Shown one piece after another: positions 1-8,566 of a DNA stretch of 64,000 bases (the first letter of the stretch is position 1; each line of letters begins with the position of its first letter). The stretch covers positions 1 through 64,000 of the forward strand of contig NZ_PGSG01000115.1 of NCBI RefSeq assembly GCF_002843305.1, written 5' to 3'. This DNA is from Streptomyces barkulensis. Lineage in GTDB: Bacteria > Actinomycetota > Actinomycetes > Streptomycetales > Streptomycetaceae. The translations under genes were made by a program, and so were the position numbers. Below the pieces are notes generated by a model. The model ran no database searches. It was not told the origin of the DNA and saw nothing but the letters and a program-made list of their open reading frames with translations.

Positions 1-901
1 TGAACGCTTCTCATCCTGTGGTTCGTGGGTGATGGCGGCTGGTGGTCGGGGGGCCGTAACGCGGCAGGGCTCCTGGTCGTTGCGGCTGGTGATCTCACTC
101 GCCAACGTCTCGACACAGGAGCCCTGTTGGTCCCGTATCGTGCCATGCTCGACGTCCCCCACGAAGTCGTGGAGCACGTTTCCTGGCTCATCTACGCCCG
201 AAGGCGTGAGCTGAACTCCCGCTGGCGGAAGCTGGGCTGCTTCCGCCAGGCCCTGCTGGTCCTGGTGCACCTGCGCAAGAACGAGACCCTGGCCCAGGCC
301 GCAGCGGGGTTCGGCATCTCCACCGCCACCGCCGGCCGGTACGTGAGCGAAACGGTCGACCTCCTCGCCGAGCGCGCCCCGAGCCTGCACGAGGCCCTGC
401 GCGAGCTGCCGCCGGAGGGGTTCGTCATCCTCGACGGCACTTTGATCACTACCAACCGCATCGCGGCGGACGAGCCGTACTACTCGCAGAAGCACCGCCG
501 CCACGGGATGAACGTGCAGGTCATCGCCCGCCCGGACGGCACCCCGCTCTGGTTCTCCCGCGCGACACCGGGCCGCACGCACGACCTGACCGCAGCCCGC
601 GCCCACGGTGTGATCCAAGCCTGCCTGTCCCGTCAGCTCCTCGTCCTGGCCGACCGCGCCTACCAGGGCGCCGGCGCGACCGTCCGCACCCCCTACTACG
701 GTCATCGCGACCTGCCCGAGCACTACCAGCAGTACAACCGCGACCACGCCCGGCTGCGCGCCCCGGGCGAACGCGCCTTCGCCCGCCTCAAGCAATGGCG
801 GATCCTCCGCAAGGCCCGGTGCAGCACCAACCGCATCGGTCGCACGGTCGCCGCCGTTCACGCCATCGAGATCGCCTGGCGCTCAGGATGAGAAGCGTTC
901 A
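1..901 (+). mobile_element. complete insertion sequence with perfect 18-bp terminal inverted repeats
   Basis: The first 18 bases, TGAACGCTTCTCATCCTG, are repeated exactly as a reverse complement at 884-901. The enclosed transposase gene (145-891) fills the element, and its stop codon lies inside the right repeat. The size of about 0.9 kb and the single DDE gene fit a small IS5-like element. The target duplication cannot be read because the left flank is outside the window; the right flank begins GTGACG. The intact gene and perfect ends suggest a recent, possibly still active, insertion. Confidence 0.9.
145..891 (+). CDS. DDE transposase (IS5-like, DDE_Tnp_4/HARBI1 type)
   Basis: This is the transposase of the flanking insertion sequence, cutting and joining DNA at the element ends. 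The 248-residue protein starts with a helical DNA-binding part (about residues 1-85), where residues 45-75 read like a helix-turn-helix. The RNase-H-fold catalytic part follows. The DDE triad is visible: Asp97 in LDGTL, Asp170 in LADRAYQG and Glu209 in GERAFARLK. The reading frame is open further upstream to base 25, but ATG 145 gives the usual family length and avoids a low-complexity Gly/Trp N-terminus. No frameshift or stop is seen, so it should be functional. Family assignment rests on the motifs; the exact IS name is not known to me. Confidence 0.85.
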   Translation: MLDVPHEVVEHVSWLIYARRRELNSRWRKLGCFRQALLVLVHLRKNETLAQAAAGFGISTATAGRYVSETVDLLAERAPSLHEALRELPPEGFVILDGTLITTNRIAADEPYYSQKHRRHGMNVQVIARPDGTPLWFSRATPGRTHDLTAARAHGVIQACLSRQLLVLADRAYQGAGATVRTPYYGHRDLPEHYQQYNRDHARLRAPGERAFARLKQWRILRKARCSTNRIGRTVAAVHAIEIAWRSG

Positions 902-1053
902 GTGACGCCGGCTAACCATCTGGGATCACCTTCAACGTCTTGTCAGGAGTCGCACAACCTCCGAGCACGTTGCCCCTCTCGGCATCAGTGGATTAAAGAG
1001 CATGAAACGCTCAGCTTTTAATTGGAGGCTCGGTTCCCTGAGCTGATCGAGTC

Positions 1054-1345
1054 ATGGCCCGCCCATCCCTTGACCCTGCCGAGCTTCGCGATTGCGCGGT
1101 ACGCGTGGTCGCGGAGATTATTCACAGCCACCCCACCGGGTGGGCCATGGTGAAGGCGGTGGCTGCGGCCCCGGGCATCCGGGGCCGCAGCCACTGCAGA
1201 GTGGGTCGACTGGTTCAACGACCAGCTGCTTCACATCATCGGAGACATCCCGCCCCACGAACACGAGACCAACTACTACGCTCCACAGAGGTGGGCAGGG
1301 TTGACAGCCGTACGGCTTCCGGCTGCCAACCCTGCCCTGAAGTAG
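1054..1345 (+). pseudogene. IS3-family transposase relic (OrfA start joined to OrfB end)
   Basis: From 1054 the frame reads MARPSLDPAELRDCAVRVVAE, typical of the N-terminus of an IS3 OrfA. By about 1190 it switches to a different frame that reads EWVDWFNDQLLH then GDIPPHEHETNYYA, typical of the last part of the IS3 OrfB integrase, ending at TAG 1343-1345. Everything between (the OrfA leucine zipper, the frameshift region and the DDE core) is missing. This is an internally deleted, dead copy. It abuts the 3' end of the defence operon at 1351, so it may mark an old insertion or recombination edge. Confidence in the family is good; the exact deletion joint is not resolved. Confidence 0.75.
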
Positions 1346-1350
1346 CGGCT

Positions 1351-1827
1351 TTACCAGTCCAGGTCAGCGCTGGCGAGGATGTCGCCAACGTCGTCCTTCT
1401 CTTCTTCCAACGGAGGCTTCCTAAGCCCTTCGAGGACGAGGTTCGAGATGATCGTGTCAAGGTCCTGGTCGGACTGACGGTTTATGAGAGTCTGCAGGTG
1501 GGACAGGCCGGCGTTCGCGTACTCCTCGAAGATGAGGACCCGCTCAGGCTGGCGGTCCGCGCTAAGGATCTTCGGGTCGTCGGGGTACTCGACGGCTCCA
1601 AGCATGTCGAGGAGCACCTCCCCGTAGTCCCTGCTCTCCATGAGCGCGAGGCGGATCGGCTCATCGGCCTCGTCGAACGGCTTTCGCTCGCCTCGGCGGC
1701 GGCCGAGCAGCGCGGCGAACATCATCGCCTCGACCATGGTCGCGAACGTCCCGGTCTTTCTGTCGGTGAGCTTACCGAGCAAGTCCTCATGCGCGCGGGG
1801 CCGGCGGAATCGGTCCGTGTAGGCCAT
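1351..1827 (-). CDS. small protein resembling Dnd-associated protein 4
   Basis: This 158-residue protein is the last gene of the five-gene minus-strand operon. The pattern FATMVEAMMFAALLGRR near residue 30 and a central IFEEYANAGL (about residues 99-108) resemble, from memory, the small family annotated as DNA phosphorothioation-associated protein 4, which accompanies dnd restriction genes. It has no recognisable catalytic motif; the C-terminus is acidic. Its ATG overlaps the stop of the DndD-like gene (ATGA), so translation is coupled. The stop TAA sits six bases from the IS3 relic. The role is unknown; it may be an accessory or sensing subunit of the neighbouring ATPase. An HMM search against that family would settle the assignment. 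Confidence 0.65.
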   Translation of the reverse strand: MAYTDRFRRPRAHEDLLGKLTDRKTGTFATMVEAMMFAALLGRRRGERKPFDEADEPIRLALMESRDYGEVLLDMLGAVEYPDDPKILSADRQPERVLIFEEYANAGLSHLQTLINRQSDQDLDTIISNLVLEGLRKPPLEEEKDDVGDILASADLDW

Positions 1828-3905
1828 CAGAAGGTCACCTTCTCCAGAACAGTGTGCTCGAAGTCGCCGTGTGACACGTACGGAACCTCACGGTTGTTGA
1901 TCACGATCGTCTCTTCGCCCGCCGACTGGTTCGGCGTGTAAGAACGCAGTACGTACATCTGATTGGCGGCCTGCTGGAGGTTCTCCAGAACCTTGCCCCG
2001 CGCCTGCGACTGCGAGAGCAGGGTAATGATCTGAGATGTCAGCGCTGGCAGGGCCTTGGAGATCTCTTCCTGATAGGTCAGGTCGAGGCTGCCGAAGGGG
2101 GCATCCATGACGACCGGGTAGACACCGCCGCTGCCGGTCTCGATGGTCACCTCCCCCCTGTTCTTCTTCCGGGCACTGATGTTCCTGGCAACCTCGGAGA
2201 CCGCGCCGACGAAGCTGAGGCCGAGAATCTGGTTCTCACCGGTGGAGCGGATGGCCACTCCGCTCGCGGTGTGCAGCTCCAGCTCGAAGTCGTCGTTCAG
2301 CTCGGGTACGTAGCTCTTGATGAAGATCCGGGAGAAGACCTCCTTGACTTTCTTGTCGAGCTGGTCGCGGACCTCCTCAGTTTTGATTTCGAGGATCTCC
2401 TCCAGCGCGGCACGCACCTTCTCGACGAGCTCGACCTGCTTCTGAACCTTTCGAGCCTTTTCACTCTTGGCCTCAGCACTCCGGTACTGACGGCCTATGG
2501 ACTCTGCCTCCTGCCTGATCGAGGTGACCTTGTTCTCAGCCTCCTTGTGCGCGACACGGGCGTCGGTCTCCTTAGAGGCATAGTTCTTCCGGCGCTCGAT
2601 AAGGCGCTGAACGTCCTGGATGTTCACCCCCTCCAACTGCCGATCGATATCGGAGCGTTCTGCTTCCAGCTCGCTGATCTCGGCGTCTGCCTTTTGGATG
2701 TCGGAAGCGTTGAGGGTGAGCTGCTCCAGAATCTCCTGGCGCCTCTCCTCCAGGTTCTTCATCTTGCCGCTGACCCGCATCCAGCTCTCCTGGACGTCCT
2801 CGAGACCGGCGTTGTACTTACGCTTGTCCAGCTCCTCGTACTCCTGGGTCCCTTCGCGGACCTCACGGCCACACATGCACAGCTGAGCTTCGAGGATGTC
2901 CTCGATGAAGCTGCGCTGGATACCTGCGGGCAGCTGGCGGCGCTCTCGCATCGCGTCTGCGAGCTGAATCACCTTGGTGTCGATCCCGCTGGTCAGAGCC
3001 AGGAAGCCGTGTCGCGACAGCAGCTCGCGCTTGCGGCTCTTGTACTCCATGTGCCGGTCGTGTGCAGCCTTGATCCGGCGGGTCAGCGAGTCCCGCTTCT
3101 TCTGGAGCGGCTCCGCCTCCCTGTTCTGGAGCAGGGCGCGGTCAATGGACTGGACTTCCTTCTGGAAGGCGCTGATCTCGCCGGAGAGACGCAGCATCTC
3201 TGCCACCTCTTCCTTCTCGCGGATGGCGAGGTGGTCCATGTGGTCGGACAGCTGCTTCAGCCTGCTGTCCTCCTTGGAATCGATCTCGCTGGCGAGCTTT
3301 CGGGAGACCTTCGGAAGATCCTCCAGAGCACGCTCGATGGCTTCCAAGTCCAGAAGGGTCTTGATGGCCTTCTGGACCTCCTCGTTCTTGCCTTCGCCTC
3401 CCCGCTTCACGTCGCCGGAGAACATCTTCTCCATGCGCTCACCGTTGAAGAAGAAGAACTGACGCAGACCCTTGGGCAGAATCTTCTCGATCCGGTCCTG
3501 TCCGTTGAGGATGCTCTGGGCTTCGCCGTCCGTCCCGACCTCCGTGACCGTCAACTCAGGCTCGACGGGCTCCTGATCCGCCTTCTCCTTGGTCACAGTA
3601 ACCTGCCGGACCACAGAGAACCGGGTCCCGTCGTGCTCGAAGTCCAGCCGAACCGAGGCCGTGACGTCCTCCCCGAACGCGGTGTCCGCCCATGCCTTGT
3701 CATGAATGACGCGATGCTGTTGCTCCACGTCTTCCGAGAAAGTGCCGTAGAGAGCCCAGGCGAATGCGTTGAGCAGGGTAGTCTTGCCAGCACCGTTGTT
3801 ACCGAAGATGAGGACGGCGGGCTTTCCCTCTTCTACAGAAAGGTCGAGGACCTGCTCACCGTAGAAGGCGCGGAAGTTCTTCAGCGTCAGCTTGAGCAGC
3901 TTCAC
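1827..3905 (-). CDS. DndD/SMC-like zinc-hook ATPase
   Basis: This 692-residue protein has the layout of DndD/Rad50-type ATPases. There is an N-terminal Walker A (FGNNGAGKTT, about residues 33-42), then FFFFNGERMEKMF at about 155-170, which closely recalls DndD. A long charged coiled coil (about 190-500) is broken near residue 342 by CMCGREV, a CxC zinc-hook-like turn. A signature-like stretch (about 560-575, NQILGLSF) and a Walker B/D-loop VVMDAPFGSLD (about 600) complete the ATPase. In dnd systems DndD is an ATPase used for sulphur insertion; here no DndC is in view, so a DNA-sensing or restriction role is equally possible. The GTG start overlaps the upstream 61-aa gene (GTGA). Several A/T-ending codons suggest foreign origin. 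Confidence 0.8.
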   Translation of the reverse strand: MKLLKLTLKNFRAFYGEQVLDLSVEEGKPAVLIFGNNGAGKTTLLNAFAWALYGTFSEDVEQQHRVIHDKAWADTAFGEDVTASVRLDFEHDGTRFSVVRQVTVTKEKADQEPVEPELTVTEVGTDGEAQSILNGQDRIEKILPKGLRQFFFFNGERMEKMFSGDVKRGGEGKNEEVQKAIKTLLDLEAIERALEDLPKVSRKLASEIDSKEDSRLKQLSDHMDHLAIREKEEVAEMLRLSGEISAFQKEVQSIDRALLQNREAEPLQKKRDSLTRRIKAAHDRHMEYKSRKRELLSRHGFLALTSGIDTKVIQLADAMRERRQLPAGIQRSFIEDILEAQLCMCGREVREGTQEYEELDKRKYNAGLEDVQESWMRVSGKMKNLEERRQEILEQLTLNASDIQKADAEISELEAERSDIDRQLEGVNIQDVQRLIERRKNYASKETDARVAHKEAENKVTSIRQEAESIGRQYRSAEAKSEKARKVQKQVELVEKVRAALEEILEIKTEEVRDQLDKKVKEVFSRIFIKSYVPELNDDFELELHTASGVAIRSTGENQILGLSFVGAVSEVARNISARKKNRGEVTIETGSGGVYPVVMDAPFGSLDLTYQEEISKALPALTSQIITLLSQSQARGKVLENLQQAANQMYVLRSYTPNQSAGEETIVINNREVPYVSHGDFEHTVLEKVTF

Positions 3906-4087
3906 TTGGTCAGCTCCCTCACGGCGTCTACGATCTTCGGGACGACCTTGGTCGTCTCCCTGATGTGAATGTTCTCGGTCTCCAGGTCGATGACCTTCTG
4001 GACGAGGATTTTGGCTTCCCGCGGCAGCTCGTTCAGGACGTCGCGCACCGTTCGTACGGGAGGCTGGCCGGCTGTTTCGTCGCTCAC
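3902..4087 (-). CDS. 61-residue operon protein of unknown function
   Basis: I do not recognise this protein. It is 61 residues, acidic at the start, with a predicted helical or coiled region (about residues 18-60) rich in Val, Ile, Glu and Lys. It starts at GTG 4087 with AGGAG about eight bases upstream and its stop overlaps the start of the DndD-like gene, so it is translated as part of the operon. A 60-base gap separates it from the helicase upstream. Position and size suggest a subunit or chaperone of the DndD-like ATPase. It may have been overlooked in related loci because of its length. Confidence 0.7.
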   Translation of the reverse strand: MSDETAGQPPVRTVRDVLNELPREAKILVQKVIDLETENIHIRETTKVVPKIVDAVRELTK

Positions 4088-4147
4088 GAGTTACTCCTGG
4101 TTCGAGGTAGCAGGTACGAAAGGAATGGGGGTAATTGCAATGAGGGC

Positions 4148-6298
4148 TCAGGTGTCGAAGATGCCGTAGTGCTCGCGCACGGGGCGGAGGACATTGAGCG
4201 TTTCCCCTTCGTTGTCAGCGAGGTGAGCGAATTCTTCGACGCGAGCCAGCTCGCGACGGAGCAGGCTGCGTTCGGTCTCGTACTGAATCGCGTCCCCGCC
4301 CGCAGGCGGCACGACGACGAAGTCGATGATGTCCGCCCGCTCCTTGCCGGGTGCCTTGCGCAGGACGCGGCCGCGGCGCTGAATGAACTGGCGGGGGTTG
4401 GAGGAACTGGACAGGAGGTAGGCGGTCCGGGAGGCCGGGACGTCCACGCCTTCATCCAGGCAGCGCATGGAGGAGATGACCTGGAGGTCGTTGTTCTCAA
4501 AGCGGCGCAGGATGTCCAGGCGGGCCGAGCGCTTGGTCTCCGAGGTGTAGCGGGCAGCGGGCATGTGCAGCTCGTTGCCGACTATCTCCATGACCTGGTC
4601 AATCTGGCGCGGGCCGTCGGTGCCATGTTCGTGGAGAAGGGGGTGCTTGCCCTCGGCGCAGTAGATCAGCTGGTGGCTGGTGTCCCGGCGCCTTTCGATC
4701 TCCGCGTGGAGGATCTCTAGCTTGCCGCGGGCATGGCCGATGATGTCAGCGCGCTTCTTCAGAAGTCGACCGAGCGGGCTGTCCCGGTCGGCGGTCTCCT
4801 TCAGGTCTGTGCCGGCCGCGATCAGGCGGGCGATCTTCGCACTGGTCTCTGCGTACAGCTCGGCTTCTTCGTCGTCCAGCTCCACGAGGATGGGCGTGTA
4901 GGTGTAACGACACAGAGCGCCGCGGCGGATGGCTTCGCCAATGCCCATCTCGAAGACGACTCGGTCGAAGTAGTCGGTGAGGGCGTCGGTGCCCTCCTCA
5001 TCGAACCAGCGCTCCGGGGTGGCGGAGAGACCGAGGCGGTACTGGGCCTTCTCCGGGAGGCAGGTACGCAGGTGCGCGGCGCCGAGGTTGTGAGCCTCGT
5101 CCGCGATGAGGAGGAGGTGCCCCCGGTAGGAGCTGAGCAGGTTCTGGAAGGCATCGCCGCTAAAGGTGGCGTTGGTGGTGACGATGACACCGCCTCGGGT
5201 ACCGCCGAGGGTGATGTTCTGAAGCAAGCTGTGAGCGCGCGGGGACCATCTACTGGTCGCCTCGTAGGCCCGCAACGGTGTCACGCCGAACCACTCGATG
5301 TCCTTGGCCCATTGGTCGACTAGATGCTGGTACGGGGCCACGACGACGGTGAGGAGTGAGGCGGACGCATCGCTCTTCCGAAGGAGCGTGCCGAGCTGAG
5401 AGGCAGCAGAGAGCGCGGTGAGGGTCTTGCCTGTACCTGTGGCCATGCGGAGGATGCCTCGGCAGTGGTTGCGGAACCAGTTCTGGACGGCTTCCTTCTG
5501 GTAGTCGCGAACCTTCAGACTGGGCGGGATCGCAAGCGTGCCAGGAGTAGGCAGCGGCGTGGTGCGGATGGGGGTTCCGCCGGTCGGGAGGTCATCCAGC
5601 TCGTACTGGTCGGCGGTGGCCCGGGCGCTGCGCTCGACGATCACCTTGGCGGCCTCAGTAAACGGGATGACGCGCAGCATCCGCGTGCGGTTTTCCCAGA
5701 GGTCATCGAAGTCCTTGCTTATGCGCGCGGCCCGGCGTGCATCGCTCGGATCCCAGCTCCGGTAGACCTCGATCGCCTCGAAGTTGCCGACGAGGCCGGA
5801 GCGGGTCTCGTTGGCGCTGCCCTTGAAGGCGATGACGTCTCGGCCGTCCCTGAAGACACCAATCTTCTCGTGGTATATGCCGACGCGGCCACGCTCTTCG
5901 ACATAGGCCAGCTTGAAATCGACTCGGTGCTCGGCGACCAGTCGTCCGAGCTTGCCGAGGCCGCGGGCTGCCCGCGCGTCCTCGACCGCCTGCTCCAGGT
6001 CGCGGAGGGCAGCACGCTGGAGCACTTCGCGCAGCTCGTAGCCGTCCTCAATGTCCTTGATGTCGACAGGGTCAAGGTAGGGGGAGGCGATGATCCGCAT
6101 AGTGCCGCCGCGCGCGGTGAACTCGTCGATTCCCTGCCCGAGCGTGGCGATCACGGACGCAGCGAAGTAGCCCACGGCCCGGTCATAGGCGGTGGAGGCA
6201 GCGAGGGCAGGCAGGTAGAAGTCCTCGACAAGGTTGTTACGGTCGCTGCGGTAGTCGGACTCAGCGCCGCAGTCGCGGAGGAAAAGGGAAGCCACCAT
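4148..6298 (-). CDS. PLD-domain SF2 helicase, Dnd-restriction-enzyme-like
   Basis: This 716-residue fusion has an N-terminal phospholipase-D-like nuclease domain (about residues 10-235) with an HKD half-motif, YHEKIGVF at about 140 followed by KGSANET. A superfamily 2 helicase follows: Walker A MATGTGKT (about 284-291), DEAH box IADEAHNLG (about 397), SAT motif (LSATPE, about 425) and motif VI QRRGRVLR (about 640-650). Its opening (SDRNNLVEDFYLPALAASTAYDRAV region) resembles, from memory, proteins annotated as DNA phosphorothioation system restriction enzyme. It probably translocates on and cuts DNA. Only one HKD motif is present, so a dimer would be needed for a PLD active site. The start overlaps the upstream stop (ATGA). 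Confidence 0.8.
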   Translation of the reverse strand: MVASLFLRDCGAESDYRSDRNNLVEDFYLPALAASTAYDRAVGYFAASVIATLGQGIDEFTARGGTMRIIASPYLDPVDIKDIEDGYELREVLQRAALRDLEQAVEDARAARGLGKLGRLVAEHRVDFKLAYVEERGRVGIYHEKIGVFRDGRDVIAFKGSANETRSGLVGNFEAIEVYRSWDPSDARRAARISKDFDDLWENRTRMLRVIPFTEAAKVIVERSARATADQYELDDLPTGGTPIRTTPLPTPGTLAIPPSLKVRDYQKEAVQNWFRNHCRGILRMATGTGKTLTALSAASQLGTLLRKSDASASLLTVVVAPYQHLVDQWAKDIEWFGVTPLRAYEATSRWSPRAHSLLQNITLGGTRGGVIVTTNATFSGDAFQNLLSSYRGHLLLIADEAHNLGAAHLRTCLPEKAQYRLGLSATPERWFDEEGTDALTDYFDRVVFEMGIGEAIRRGALCRYTYTPILVELDDEEAELYAETSAKIARLIAAGTDLKETADRDSPLGRLLKKRADIIGHARGKLEILHAEIERRRDTSHQLIYCAEGKHPLLHEHGTDGPRQIDQVMEIVGNELHMPAARYTSETKRSARLDILRRFENNDLQVISSMRCLDEGVDVPASRTAYLLSSSSNPRQFIQRRGRVLRKAPGKERADIIDFVVVPPAGGDAIQYETERSLLRRELARVEEFAHLADNEGETLNVLRPVREHYGIFDT

Positions 6299-8094
6299 CA
6301 GATCAACCCCAGATGGTCCATGAGGTCGTCCACGTCGGGGGCCTCGTCGACGGGGTGGGGCTGCTGCTCGGCCGACGTGTCGGCCTCAGCGGTGCGGGCT
6401 GCGGGAACAGTTGCTTCCTCGGAGCCAGTGTTCAGGTCATCACCTATACGGCGGACGATCCCTCCGCGTGCAGTGAAGGGTGCAATGGACATGGCGGCCC
6501 GCAGGCTGGACTCCTTGATATCGAAGTCTCGGCGGAGAAGCGCCACGACCTTGTCTGCCTCAACCTGGCCGCCGTGTGCATCGACCATATCGGAGATCAG
6601 TTCCTTGATCGGCTTGTACACCGGGAGGTGCCACTCGGTCAGCGCCCACTGGTTCCGCTGGCTCCGGCTGAAGCGGGCATCCCCTTCGATCTGTTGCCGG
6701 AGATACTGGATCCCGATGGTGACGCCCGTGCGCTCCTTCAGTTCCTCGGCAGTCAGCGGGATGTCCGCCTCGCGCAAGGCAGCCTCCACCTTGTCGAGGC
6801 GCTCGCGCTCACGCTGAAGCCCGCCGCGCGAGCCGACGCCGCCGGCGGCCTCGGTGGTCGAGGCGGACGCTTCTTCTCGGGAGGAAAGACCCTGGGCCGG
6901 GATCGCTGCAGCGGAGGGGGCAGTCGTGTCAGAACCGTTCTGGAGGCACCAAGCTCCCCTGGCCGTGATCGCGAAGCGCGCATCCGTGAAGAGCGCTTCT
7001 GCCACTTCTCCCTGTGGCACAACTCCGTCCAGCGCACCCTCGATGAGCGAGGTGCTCATACCCTCAGCGCAGCCTTCGAGGAGTTGCGCGATGAGGTCTC
7101 CGGGCGATGCCTCCAGACCCGCTTCGTCGGCATCCGCCAGCATGCCTGCAAGCGGAATGGATTCGTCACCCTCTGCTTCCCTGTTTCTGACTTCCTCGAT
7201 CACACTCGAAGAACTATTACCCTCCGTAGCATTCTGATCCATCGAGGTTCCTTCACCTCGCACTGCCCGACGCCGCTCAGCATCGGTGGAACGATCCGGC
7301 ACAACCCAGCCCTTGTCCGCCGTGAAGGTGGTGTCGCGAAGCATGCGGGAGACCACTCCAAGCTCCCCGTCCACCGTCTCCGCCTCACCAAGGAGGTCAC
7401 CGAGAGTAAGAATACTCTCGCCTTTTTTATTTACTAGGATGAGGGTGGACAGCTGCTCGACCAGCTCGGACAGCTCGCCAGAGGCGACAGCGGTCTCAGT
7501 CGGCTGGAGCTTGGAGCGAGTCAACGAGATCTGGTTTCCCTCGCAGTCAAGACCGCAGTGAATCAGCCACTGACGTAGGGTGTCGAGATCACTGGGGACA
7601 GGCACCTGACGTGCGTCAAGGAGAGCGGAGGCTGTCGACAGGCTCATTACCTCGTCGACATCAAGATCAAGGGCTCTCACCGTGGCGGCGCCACAATCTT
7701 CCAGGTCGTCCGCGAAGATCCACTGTCCGGTCGGGGAAGCGGAGGTAGTCGCATCCAGCCAGCGCATGCCGGTGAGCAGGCGGAGGACGGTGAGCCTGTC
7801 ACTAATACTCTCGCCAAGCCAAGCGTGGCGGTCCAGAAACGAACTGACGAGGCAAGGTTTTCGCAATTCAAGTTCCGCGTGCTCTATCCAGGCATGAAGT
7901 ATCGAATCCTCCTCGACACTACGGTTGAAATTCTCCATGAGAAAGTTTCGGCGCTGCCGCGCAGTTTCCCGAAGAAGGGCATGCCGAGAAGCAAGCTCGC
8001 CTAGCGGAACCGGATCCTCTGCGCAGAAGTGCTGCAGGACGAGGTCCCGGTCGAAGTTGCTGAGCCCCTTGTACCAACGGTCGAATGCGTTCAT
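6298..8094 (-). CDS. sigma-like / winged-helix multidomain protein, first gene of defence operon
   Basis: This 598-residue protein has an N-terminal region (about 1-60) that reads like a sigma-factor region 4 helix-turn-helix: LGELASRHALLRETARQRR. At about residues 395-450 there is a HARE-HTH/winged-helix-like unit (LDKVEAALREADIPLTAEEL), and about 470-530 may be another helical module. Low-complexity acidic linkers lie between. No enzyme motif is seen; it probably recognises DNA or RNA polymerase and guides the helicase. I chose ATG 8094 (GAAGG five bases upstream) over GTG 8151, which lacks a ribosome site. Bases 7405-7440 carry an unusually A/T-rich codon run (Val-Asn-Lys-Lys), unlike the chromosome. 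Its stop overlaps the helicase start. Confidence 0.65.
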   Translation of the reverse strand: MNAFDRWYKGLSNFDRDLVLQHFCAEDPVPLGELASRHALLRETARQRRNFLMENFNRSVEEDSILHAWIEHAELELRKPCLVSSFLDRHAWLGESISDRLTVLRLLTGMRWLDATTSASPTGQWIFADDLEDCGAATVRALDLDVDEVMSLSTASALLDARQVPVPSDLDTLRQWLIHCGLDCEGNQISLTRSKLQPTETAVASGELSELVEQLSTLILVNKKGESILTLGDLLGEAETVDGELGVVSRMLRDTTFTADKGWVVPDRSTDAERRRAVRGEGTSMDQNATEGNSSSSVIEEVRNREAEGDESIPLAGMLADADEAGLEASPGDLIAQLLEGCAEGMSTSLIEGALDGVVPQGEVAEALFTDARFAITARGAWCLQNGSDTTAPSAAAIPAQGLSSREEASASTTEAAGGVGSRGGLQRERERLDKVEAALREADIPLTAEELKERTGVTIGIQYLRQQIEGDARFSRSQRNQWALTEWHLPVYKPIKELISDMVDAHGGQVEADKVVALLRRDFDIKESSLRAAMSIAPFTARGGIVRRIGDDLNTGSEEATVPAARTAEADTSAEQQPHPVDEAPDVDDLMDHLGLI

Positions 8095-8566
8095 GGCCTT
8101 CAGAGGTAGGGGTGGACGATGATCAGCACGCTGGGAGCAGCGCCTCATCACACGGAGCGACCGGACTGCCGGTCACCGCACGTTAAAAGCGTCATCGGGT
8201 TGTTCGTTCCAGCACACCCCTGTGTCTCTTCCCCCCCTCCTGGGACACCAGCGACAGCGTGTCGCTTCGACGGTACAGGGGACGCCCTAAACTCATCCAT
8301 GGTTTCTTGATCTGCAGCAGAGGCGGAACGGTGGGCGCGGCTTCCTGAAGCCTCACGCCCCGTCCATGTAGCGAGCACCCCTCCAGATCGGCCTGGCCTG
8401 CCTGCCCTACCGATCAGTGGCGGCCTCTCAGCATCAGCGGGACAGTCACACCCACCGTTCCGTTCTCTTCCTCCCACCCTTCGATCCCGCTGATCTACCG
8501 CTCGTTGATCTTCACGTTCTCCGCTTTGTTCGCCGTCACGACTCCTGAGCCGTGACCGCCAGGGGG
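8095..8566. other. gap upstream of the defence operon, no gene seen
   Basis: No coding pattern with codon bias or a ribosome site is visible on either strand. The operon promoter should lie here (minus strand). The interval runs into the dead transposase relic at 8567, so much of it may be residual insertion-sequence DNA. Confidence 0.5.

Noticed and set aside
1054..1941. 295-codon plus-strand frame after the IS
   Set aside because: Only its first part matches a transposase; the remainder is antisense to the Dnd-associated gene.
2271..3968. 565-codon open frame antisense to the DndD-like gene
   Set aside because: It mirrors the real gene, is Leu/Val/Asp-rich without motifs and has no ribosome site.
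8095..8151. Longer start for the first defence gene at GTG 8151
   Set aside because: No ribosome site, and the added residues are a basic, non-conserved-looking stretch; ATG 8094 has GAAGG.
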